6,282 nucleotides of DNA from positions 1-6,282 of the forward strand of contig JAAHIA010000294.1 in the NCBI GenBank assembly GCA_010671975.1, given 5' to 3'. Below, piece by piece: positions 1 to 5,447 of this stretch (the stretch's first letter is position 1; the number at the start of each line of letters is the position of its first letter). Source of the DNA: Leptolyngbya sp. SIO4C1 (GTDB lineage Bacteria > Cyanobacteriota > Cyanobacteriia > Phormidesmidales > Phormidesmidaceae). The translations under genes were made by a program, and so were the position numbers. The notes beneath the pieces were generated by a model, which saw only the letters and a list, made by a program, of their open reading frames with translations, made no database searches and was not told the DNA's origin.

Positions 1-87
1 CTCGCGCATGGCCTGGGCGGCGCGGGTGAGCACGGCGGCGCGCTTGCGCGGGTCGGTGTCGCGCCAGGCGGGGAAGGCGGCCTCGGC
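1..87 (-). CDS. Aldehyde dehydrogenase-like fragment on foreign GC-rich DNA
   Basis: Read on the minus strand, this stretch is open for all 29 codons and encodes a peptide containing AFPAWRDTDPRKRAAVL followed by TRAAQAMRE. The pattern AF..W.....RAA.L..AA..M is typical of the N-terminal helical part of NAD(P)-dependent aldehyde dehydrogenases, especially the 1-pyrroline-5-carboxylate dehydrogenase (PutA/RocA) branch, which oxidises glutamate semialdehyde in proline breakdown. Neither the active-site Cys nor the NAD-binding region is present, so the exact subfamily is inference. The piece is cut by the window edge on one side and by the junction near 88 on the other. It is about 82% GC with nearly every third base G or C, quite unlike the genes that follow, and probably comes from another, high-GC genome. 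Confidence 0.55.
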
Positions 88-375
88 CTAGTCTGTCGCT
101 AGGACTAGCTCATCCGCTTCTTTCAGCGCCTCTTTCAGCGCTTTGACAATTTTTTTCTTGTCTTTGGGCACGACGTAGAGGGGCTCAAAGTCTGCGCCAG
201 GATTGACGCCAAGCTGTGCCCATTTCTCGCCCTTTACGCTGGCTGGAATGTCGCTAGCCGACTGTGGCAAATCTCGCACGTGCCCCATCGAAGCCTCAAC
301 GCGATAGCCTCTGGGCAAGTAGTTACGAATGGTCTTCGCTTTAGTCGGGGACTCAACGATAACAAGAGTGGACAT
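88..375 (-). CDS. topA: DNA topoisomerase I, N-terminal fragment (broken at the Toprim DxDxE motif)
   Basis: Type IA topoisomerase, which relaxes negative supercoils in the cytoplasm. The 95 residues from ATG at 375 begin MSTLVIVESPTKAKTI, the first Toprim motif, with catalytic Glu8 (the position of E. coli Glu9). GHVRDLP follows at 31-37, and the fragment ends VLATD at 91-95. In the family this is followed by a run like EDREGEA, giving the Mg-binding DxDxE. Here Asp95 would be the first acidic residue of that motif, and the next codon is TAG (90-88). Full-length bacterial TopA is several hundred residues longer, so the core, strand-passage and C-terminal domains are all missing. The ATG at 375 is chosen because family proteins start just before the LVIVESP strand; an upstream in-frame start at 432 would add 19 unrelated residues. 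There is no clear Shine-Dalgarno sequence. The truncation coincides with a sharp GC jump, so an assembly chimera is more likely than a pseudogene. Confidence 0.9.
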   Translation of the reverse strand: MSTLVIVESPTKAKTIRNYLPRGYRVEASMGHVRDLPQSASDIPASVKGEKWAQLGVNPGADFEPLYVVPKDKKKIVKALKEALKEADELVLATD

Positions 376-852
376 ACGTACAGTCGGGGTTCTAAGGGTT
401 AAGCAGCTGGTCAAACAGCCAGTTGAAGGCAAACGTAGGGCCTTTGAGTTGCTTAGACCTCAAGATAGCAAAGTCAAAGCAGCAAGATGGCCCATGGTTC
501 GGGAGCGATGTTGGTCAGGGCTAGCTACTTGAAGCATGCCCAGGTTACTGCAAGTTGACGCACAGGCAGGCACTGTTAGGACGCGGTAGAACTCTCTAGC
601 GAAGAATCGGGCAATGCTAAATGTTCACCATAGCAAAAGCGCTTCAGGAATTTTTTTGGCGCCTATTTATATCGATAGATCGAAATGGCGGAATTCGTCT
701 ACCTATGCGAATAAACTTAGTGATTTTTGTAAATCGAGCAGCGACTCAGCCAGCGTTGCTGGCGGTGAACGGTGGACTTCATCTCTAAGGAGAATAGGGA
801 AAAGTGAAAATACAGGTTAAGATTCCAAGTGGACAACGTTATCCAGTAGCCG
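376..852. other. Divergent intergenic region between topA and ndhB
   Basis: This 477-bp stretch must hold the promoters of both topA (leftward) and ndhB (rightward). I see no convincing protein gene. The open frames inside it are short, overlap each other and resemble no family I know. Visible elements are an imperfect inverted repeat at 404-425 in the topA leader, an AAGCGCTT palindrome at 637-644, a T-run at 651-657, an AT-rich patch around 664-680, and an AAGGAG motif at 787-792. No pair of -35 and -10 boxes is good enough to assign a promoter. In-frame TAG at 847-849 closes the ndhB frame just upstream of its ATG. Confidence 0.6.
404..425 (-). promoter_or_regulatory. Imperfect inverted repeat in the topA leader
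   Basis: The arms CAGCTGG (404-410) and CCAGTTG (419-425) are complementary at six of seven positions, with the seventh a possible G-U pair in RNA, around an 8-base loop. The repeat ends 28 bases upstream of the topA start, so it could be a hairpin in the topA mRNA leader or a protein site. No T-tract follows it, so it is not a terminator. A function is speculation. Confidence 0.2.
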
Positions 853-2427
853 ATGGATTTTGCGAACATTGCTGCTCAGCTAAATGCTGGCAGAATTTTA
901 CCGGAAGGAATCATCATTGCCACCCTAATCATTATTTTGGTTGGCGATTTAATCGTAGGCCGAGCGTCCGCTCGCTGGACGCCGTACGCTGCGATCGCAG
1001 GGTCGCTCATTGCAGTGGGATCGCTCTACTATCAGTGGGATGCGACCAATCCTGTTGCCTTTTTAGGCGGATTTAACAGCGATGCGCTCAGTATCGTCTT
1101 TCGCGGCATCATTGCGCTTTCAGCAGCCGTCACGGTGCCAATGTCCATCCGCTACATTGAGCAGTCGGGCACCTCGCTGGCTGAGTTTTTAGCAATTTTG
1201 CTGACCGCTACGCTGGGCGGCATGTTTTTATCCGGCGCGGATGAGCTGGTGATGATTTTTGTCTCGCTAGAGACGCTGAGTATTTCATCTTATTTGCTGA
1301 CCGGCTACATGAAGCGCGACCCGCGCTCAAACGAAGCCGCGCTGAAGTATCTGCTCATCGGCGCAGCAAGCTCGGCGATCTTTCTCTACGGTATCTCGCT
1401 GCTGTATGGGCTTTCGGGTGGGGAAACCCGGCTGAGCGCGATCGCCGCTAGCCTTTTCGCCAGTCAGGTAGAAAATCCCATCGGCTTAGTGATTGCGCTG
1501 GTCTTTGTGATTGCCGGTATTGCCTTTAAGATTGCAGCCGTTCCCTTTCACCAGTGGACACCGGACGTCTATGAAGGATCGCCAACGCCAGTGGTGGCCT
1601 TTCTATCGGTGGGCTCTAAAGCCGCTGGGTTCGCTTTGGCAATTCGCCTGCTGGTTTCAGTATTTCCGCTGGTATCAGAGCAGTGGCACTTTGTCTTTAC
1701 CGCGCTGGCAATCCTCAGCATGGTGCTTGGTAACGTCGTGGCACTGGCACAGACCAGCATGAAGCGAATGCTAGCCTACTCTTCGATTGGGCAGGCTGGG
1801 TTTATGATGATTGGCCTAATCGTCGGCACGGATGCCGGCTATGCCAGCATGGTTTTCTATCTGCTGGTCTACCTGTTTATGAATTTGGGCGGCTTCACCT
1901 GCGTCATCCTGTTCTCGCTGAGAACCGGTACTGACCAGATCAGTGAATATAGCGGCCTCTATCAAAAAGATCCGCTGCTTACCCTGTGCCTCAGCCTGTG
2001 CCTGCTATCGCTCGGCGGCATTCCCCCCCTAGCCGGGTTCTTTGGTAAGCTCTACATCTTTTGGGCAGGCTGGCAGGCCAGCGCCTATGGGCTGGTTTTA
2101 GTCGGGTTGGTTACCAGCGTCATCTCAATCTACTATTACATCCGAGTCGTCAAGATGATGGTCGTTAAAGAGCCTCAGGAGATGTCTGATGCAGTGCAGA
2201 ACTATCCACCAGTGCGCTGGGATCTGCCTGGCATGCGACCGCTGCAGGTTAGCTTGATTGTTGCAGTCGTGGCCACCTCGCTGGCTGGCGTTTTGTCTAA
2301 TCCGCTTTTCACCCTCGCCAACAGCTCCGTTACTCAGACGCCCTTCCTGCAGCAGGCTGCGCTGGTTTCGCCGACAGCCCCAGCAAAGCCGGTCTCTACC
2401 CTCAGAGCGGCTAGCTTAGCTCAATAG
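853..2427 (+). CDS. ndhB: NAD(P)H-quinone oxidoreductase subunit 2 (NdhB), NDH-1 membrane arm
   Basis: NdhB is an antiporter-like proton-pumping subunit of the cyanobacterial NDH-1 complex in the thylakoid membrane. The complex passes electrons from ferredoxin to plastoquinone and serves respiration, cyclic electron flow and CO2 uptake. The 524-residue product has about 14 hydrophobic segments (first near 17-35, last near 462-485) and is close to the usual length, so it looks complete. Family signatures include the SLETLSISSYLLTGYMKRD stretch from 138, AFKIAAVPFHQWTPDVYEG (224-242) and GGIPPLAGFFGKLYIF (388-403). Charged residues in the membrane, Glu140, Lys226, Lys256 and Lys399, match the conserved proton-channel residues of the NuoN/NdhB family. 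ATG 853 is supported by the usual N-terminus MDFxxxAAQLNAGxILPEGI and by an in-frame TAG two codons upstream. The start has no good adjacent Shine-Dalgarno sequence. The last 35 residues form a hydrophilic Pro/Ala/Ser tail. It converges with the next gene. Confidence 0.97.
   Translation: MDFANIAAQLNAGRILPEGIIIATLIIILVGDLIVGRASARWTPYAAIAGSLIAVGSLYYQWDATNPVAFLGGFNSDALSIVFRGIIALSAAVTVPMSIRYIEQSGTSLAEFLAILLTATLGGMFLSGADELVMIFVSLETLSISSYLLTGYMKRDPRSNEAALKYLLIGAASSAIFLYGISLLYGLSGGETRLSAIAASLFASQVENPIGLVIALVFVIAGIAFKIAAVPFHQWTPDVYEGSPTPVVAFLSVGSKAAGFALAIRLLVSVFPLVSEQWHFVFTALAILSMVLGNVVALAQTSMKRMLAYSSIGQAGFMMIGLIVGTDAGYASMVFYLLVYLFMNLGGFTCVILFSLRTGTDQISEYSGLYQKDPLLTLCLSLCLLSLGGIPPLAGFFGKLYIFWAGWQASAYGLVLVGLVTSVISIYYYIRVVKMMVVKEPQEMSDAVQNYPPVRWDLPGMRPLQVSLIVAVVATSLAGVLSNPLFTLANSSVTQTPFLQQAALVSPTAPAKPVSTLRAASLAQ
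991..998. repeat. HIP1 octamer GCGATCGC
   Basis: Highly iterated palindrome typical of cyanobacterial genomes, here in the 5' part of ndhB. Confidence 0.9.
1438..1445. repeat. HIP1 octamer GCGATCGC
   Basis: Second copy within ndhB, in the codons for residues 196-198, in a loop between membrane segments. Confidence 0.9.
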
Positions 2428-2455
2428 GGCCTTTGGCAGCGCCTTTTTGCTTTTT
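2428..2455 (+). terminator. Possible ndhB terminator, short stem with T-rich tail
   Basis: Immediately after the ndhB stop, GGC (2428-2430) can pair with GCC (2441-2443), or GGC (2435-2437) with the same GCC. Two T-runs follow (2444-2448 and 2451-2455). The stem is short and weak, so the call rests mainly on the T-rich tail and on the position between two convergent genes. The opposite strand gives only A-runs at its 5' side, so this would not terminate the leftward gene. Confidence 0.35.
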
Positions 2456-2463
2456 GCGATCGC
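2456..2463. repeat. HIP1 octamer GCGATCGC
   Basis: Lies between the convergent stops, directly after the T-rich tail of ndhB, and shares one base with the TAG stop of the GAF gene. Confidence 0.9.
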
Positions 2464-5297
2464 TATGACTGAGCGCTGCTGTAGAGCAGCGCTTCTGTAC
2501 TGGGGCGAGACTGATTTAGCCGGCGCTTGGCCAGCTTGCCTAGGGGCAAAATCACCCGGCTGAGCGTGCGCTGGTCTTCCAGCGGCTGCAGTACAAATTC
2601 GCCCCCCAGCTGCTCCATGAGCGACTGGCAGATTCTAAAATGCAGCCCTGGCGGCTGGCTGAGCGCTGAGTTTGCCAAAACATCGACTACCACAGTGCGG
2701 TTGAGCTCCGCTACAATGCGCTCATCAACCGTTCCATTGTCAGTGATAGACAGCTCTAGCCAGCGCCGATCTAGCTGTCGAGCCCAGATGTCAATCCGGC
2801 CGCCGCTAGGGGAACGCTCGCAGGCACTAGCAATCAGCTCGAACAAAATAAACTCGATTTTTTGGATGTCTCCGCCTACTGTGAGGTTGCTTTCACAGTG
2901 CACCTTGGTCCACAGCTGGTTCGCCTGAACAGCGGGATTGACCCGATCCATCAGGCGATTCAGCAGCGTCACCAGCGGCATCGTCTGATAGGCCTTCTGC
3001 AGATCCCAGCGCTCTTGCTCAGCTAGCTGAGTCAGCTTAGATAGAATATCCTGCAGCTGCTGCAGCTGGTTAGACTTGCTAGGCAGACTGGCTGCAGACG
3101 TATTTAGCTGCTGCAGCGTATTTTCCATCAGCCGCTTGAGATCGCTAATTTGATGCTGCTTGTACCAGTTCAGCTCAGCCAGCTGCTGTTTCTGAGCGGT
3201 CAAATGCTGATTGAGCTGTAAATGCCGCCGGCACCAGGCAAGCTGATTAACCAGGATGGCGAGCATATTCATTTGCTGGTCAGACCAGCGCCGATCGCTG
3301 TGGTCAGCGAGAACGATGACGCCGCTGGGTTCGTGCTCGGGTGCCGTTCGCAGGGCCATCAGCAAAATTTGACAGGCATGGGGTCCGTATAGCCACTGTC
3401 TAGTGACGTCGGGTAAATCTTCTAGATTGAGCGGCAGCACACCGTCTGTCTGAATTGCCCAGTTGATGATAGCGTCGGACGCGACTGGAATCGGCCGATC
3501 GGTTCTAGCAAAAAAATGCTGCTCGCGTACTACGGTGTCTGCAATTTTTGCCTGCGCCTGACCTGGCTCCCACACAACCAGCGATACCAGCGGGGCCTGC
3601 AGCAGCTGGCTGATGTGATGGGTTGCTGCTTTCTCTAAAGCCTCAGGTTGGAAGATGCGCTGCAGGTTGCGCAGTCCCCACTGCATAGTTTCATGCAGCT
3701 GCTCTTGCTGATTGGCCTGCTGCTGCAGCTGCCACTGGTGCAAAATCAGTCCAATCTGCTGACTCACAGACTTAAGCAGGTCTATTTCGGCCTTGCTCCA
3801 GCGGCGGCTAGTCACATCTGCCACTAAGATGATGCCTTCGGGAGAGCGCCCAGGTGAAACGTTACAGGCCATCACCGCGCGCGCGCCCATTTCTAAAAAG
3901 CGAGGCCGCCAGGCGACAAGCTTCAAATCGTCTTCTAAATTCTCAATCAGAATAGGCTCAGAGCTGTGCTCTAGCAGCCGCCAATCTAGATCGTGCAGCG
4001 GTCGCCAGTCGGAGCGAATCGAAATAGTTCGACCCTGATGTCCCTGGTAGGCAATCTCGAATCCACCTTTCTCAAAATCAGGAACCAGCACCAGCAAATT
4101 AGTGGTGCGAGTCTGCTGCATCAGCTGCTCAGCGCAGTCTCTCATCACGGCTTCCCAATCGCTATTACCGTGAATGCTTCTGGTGACGCCTGCTGTGAGC
4201 AGCTGGTTTGACCTAATCTCAGCGACGGCCTGCTCCATTTCAGAAGCTGGCATAGAGAGGCTAATCAGCCTTGCAGCCCCTTGTAGATACTGCTTTTCGG
4301 GACCGCTCCATACGCGGGCTCGGCTCCCTTCTACTGACAAAAAGCCTTTCAGCTCACCGTGAAATAAGATAGGGGCTGCCATCAGCGACTGTGCCTGGAG
4401 ATGCGACATCAGTCGACCAATCAGGCTGGTCTTTAGCGAGCTTTCTGCTTCGCCTAAAACCACGAGCTCATCGTTACATAGCGCCTGATAAAACCCTTTG
4501 ACCTGATCGGCGGCAATGGGGGCAGGCGGGGGCACAGGCTTGAGGTGGCCGCTAGATTTACGGATCTGCTGCAGCTGACGATTGTTGAGACGCTGCCAAA
4601 ACTGCCGCGCTTTATTCTCAAACCAGTACACGCTGGTTCTAGAGGGGGTGATGAATGCCTGGGTGCCTTTAACGATAAGCTGCAGTCGCTCATCCAGGCT
4701 GCTCGCCTGCTCTAGCTGCTCTAGTAGTGAGAGAAACGGCTTAGCTGGCTGCTTAATTCGCTGGCGCTGCTGCTCGATATCGTTTTGATGGCAGAGCTGC
4801 CCAATGGCATTGACAACTGTCATTAGGGTCGAGCGCTCTAGAATAGTTGGAGTAATGCCCCACTGCTGCGCGCCCAGCACTAAGATGCCAAAGCAGATAT
4901 CGCGATACCGAATTGGCCAAATAGCGGCTGCCTGTAGCTCTAGCTTTTCTGCGATCGCGCTCCATTCGCCGGCCCGCGCCTCTTCTTGTAGGCTGGCAAC
5001 GACAATCGGTCGCTGCTGCACGACCACCTGCTCCATCAGGTCGCCTGGCTGAAGCGCTATCTGCTGCCGCGCAAAATACTCACCTGACGCTATGCTGGCG
5101 CCCTTAGTAACAAGCTGATGCTTAAAGCGGCTGTAGGTGCCGACCCAAATCAGCTGATAGTCGTAGTGAGTCTTGATATATTCGATGACGGCGTTAACAG
5201 CGACTTCTAGCTCATCTGCTTCCCAAATAGACTGCAGCAGCTGACCTAAGGTAGCTAGATGTTTTTCATACGTCCCCGGTGCTTTGGGTGTGGCCAT
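2463..5297 (-). CDS. Multi-GAF protein with degenerate histidine-kinase-like ATPase domain
   Basis: Predicted soluble signalling protein of 944 residues, with no signal peptide or membrane segment. I infer four GAF-like domains: about 14-170, 190-350, 365-520 and 545-690. The last two are clearly related: PEGIILVADVTSRRWS (486-501) matches PSGVIVLADHSDRRWS (657-672), each followed by a hydrophobic helix. The second ends similarly with a VWSGPEKQYL helix (329-338). A Gln/Leu-rich helical region follows (about 690-770), then a histidine-kinase-like ATPase (HATPase_c) fold at about 805-920. The ATPase motifs are weakened. The N-box reads FELIASACERSP (819-830) with Ser824 where Asn is expected; DNG at 853-855 preserves a G1-like motif; the G2 loop is PPGLHF (882-887) instead of the usual GxGLGL. 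No HExxxP-type phospho-acceptor box is seen, and WYKQHQ (711-716) is the only candidate region. No typical bilin-binding Cys-His pair is apparent. ATG 5297 starts a GAF-compatible N-terminus. It may be a pseudokinase or sensor scaffold; ligand and partner are unknown. It is divergent from pyrD and convergent with ndhB. Confidence 0.85.
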   Translation of the reverse strand: MATPKAPGTYEKHLATLGQLLQSIWEADELEVAVNAVIEYIKTHYDYQLIWVGTYSRFKHQLVTKGASIASGEYFARQQIALQPGDLMEQVVVQQRPIVVASLQEEARAGEWSAIAEKLELQAAAIWPIRYRDICFGILVLGAQQWGITPTILERSTLMTVVNAIGQLCHQNDIEQQRQRIKQPAKPFLSLLEQLEQASSLDERLQLIVKGTQAFITPSRTSVYWFENKARQFWQRLNNRQLQQIRKSSGHLKPVPPPAPIAADQVKGFYQALCNDELVVLGEAESSLKTSLIGRLMSHLQAQSLMAAPILFHGELKGFLSVEGSRARVWSGPEKQYLQGAARLISLSMPASEMEQAVAEIRSNQLLTAGVTRSIHGNSDWEAVMRDCAEQLMQQTRTTNLLVLVPDFEKGGFEIAYQGHQGRTISIRSDWRPLHDLDWRLLEHSSEPILIENLEDDLKLVAWRPRFLEMGARAVMACNVSPGRSPEGIILVADVTSRRWSKAEIDLLKSVSQQIGLILHQWQLQQQANQQEQLHETMQWGLRNLQRIFQPEALEKAATHHISQLLQAPLVSLVVWEPGQAQAKIADTVVREQHFFARTDRPIPVASDAIINWAIQTDGVLPLNLEDLPDVTRQWLYGPHACQILLMALRTAPEHEPSGVIVLADHSDRRWSDQQMNMLAILVNQLAWCRRHLQLNQHLTAQKQQLAELNWYKQHQISDLKRLMENTLQQLNTSAASLPSKSNQLQQLQDILSKLTQLAEQERWDLQKAYQTMPLVTLLNRLMDRVNPAVQANQLWTKVHCESNLTVGGDIQKIEFILFELIASACERSPSGGRIDIWARQLDRRWLELSITDNGTVDERIVAELNRTVVVDVLANSALSQPPGLHFRICQSLMEQLGGEFVLQPLEDQRTLSRVILPLGKLAKRRLNQSRPSTEALLYSSAQS
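4951..4958. repeat. HIP1 octamer GCGATCGC
   Basis: Inside the first GAF domain of the minus-strand gene, in the codons for about residues 114-116. Confidence 0.9.
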
Positions 5298-5319
5298 AGT
5301 TAGAACGATATCGGCCTAT

Positions 5320-5327
5320 GCGATCGC
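5320..5327. repeat. HIP1 octamer GCGATCGC
   Basis: In the divergent region, overlapping the TCGCTAGCGA palindrome and just upstream of TATAAT. Confidence 0.9.
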
Positions 5328-5333
5328 TAGCGA
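5324..5333. promoter_or_regulatory. 10-bp perfect palindrome, possible operator
   Basis: TCGCTAGCGA is fully self-complementary. It overlaps the HIP1 octamer by four bases and ends two bases before the TATAAT hexamer, where a repressor could block RNA polymerase. HIP1 sites are very common in cyanobacteria, so part of the symmetry may have arisen by chance from that background. Confidence 0.2.
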
Positions 5334-5403
5334 CTTATAATCTCTGTACTTTAATCAGTTGGACTCGCCAGTGACGTATAAAGCCAGTCCTGTGCGTACA
5401 AAA

Positions 5404-5431
5404 TTGACAGTCTCTTGAAGTTGCCAATAAT
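5404..5431 (+). promoter_or_regulatory. Sigma70-type promoter candidate for pyrD
   Basis: A perfect -35 hexamer TTGACA (5404-5409) is followed after 16 bases by AATAAT (5426-5431), five of six matches to the -10 consensus. Transcription from it would begin near 5438, at the end of the pyrD Shine-Dalgarno sequence, giving an almost leaderless mRNA. This is either a chance match or a second promoter with a different translational outcome from the TATAAT at 5336-5341. Confidence 0.4.
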
Positions 5432-5447
5432 CAAGGAGCTTCCCTTG
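5432..5447 (+). promoter_or_regulatory. Small hairpin pairing the pyrD Shine-Dalgarno sequence with the start codon
   Basis: CAAGG (5432-5436) is exactly complementary to CCTTG (5443-5447) across a 6-base loop. One arm carries most of the AAGGAG and the other ends with the TTG start codon. If it forms in mRNA, it would hide both translation signals. Five base pairs is a modest stem, and the call is structural only. Confidence 0.3.
5433..5438 (+). promoter_or_regulatory. Strong Shine-Dalgarno sequence that decides the pyrD TTG start
   Basis: AAGGAG lies six bases before TTG at 5445. There is no ATG or GTG in this frame between the upstream TAA (5379-5381) and the conserved pyrD N-terminus. 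This ribosome binding site is therefore the main argument for a TTG start at 5445 rather than the other TTG codons at 5415 and 5421. Confidence 0.75.

Larger units (their letters stand above)
5298..5444. promoter_or_regulatory. Divergent regulatory region between the GAF gene and pyrD
   Basis: This 147-bp region separates two divergent starts. On the plus strand it holds a perfect -10 hexamer TATAAT at 5336-5341, without a recognisable -35 box. The TTATAA core (5335-5340) is palindromic, so a leftward -10 for the GAF gene could overlap it. Just upstream are CGATATCG (5306-5313), a HIP1 octamer (5320-5327) and a 10-bp perfect palindrome TCGCTAGCGA (5324-5333). A second rightward promoter candidate lies at 5404-5431. 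That both genes have promoters here is required by the layout; which boxes are used is inference. Confidence 0.5.

Noticed and set aside
88..375. Short topA considered as a genuine stand-alone mini-Toprim protein
   Set aside because: The break lies inside the metal motif and coincides with a composition jump, so a functional small protein is implausible.
329..532. 67-codon plus-strand frame running from topA into the gap
   Set aside because: Starts antisense within topA and has no family similarity or ribosome site.
614..820. 68-codon open frame in the topA-ndhB gap on the plus strand
   Set aside because: No ribosome site, no recognisable family, low-complexity Ser-rich translation; consistent with a chance frame in a regulatory gap.
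804..1076. GTG-started 90-codon frame overlapping the ndhB start
   Set aside because: It overlaps ndhB by more than 220 bases in another frame, and its translation is Cys/His/Arg-rich, as expected for a shifted reading of a membrane protein gene.
3051..3116. CTGCAGCTGCTGCAGCTG-like run considered as a CRISPR-like or microsatellite repeat
   Set aside because: Irregular spacing, no unique spacers, and it encodes the Gln/Leu-rich helix of the GAF protein.
2527..5052. Several 60-130 codon plus-strand frames opposite the GAF gene
   Set aside because: Antisense shadows; the 944-codon minus-strand frame has clear domain structure throughout.
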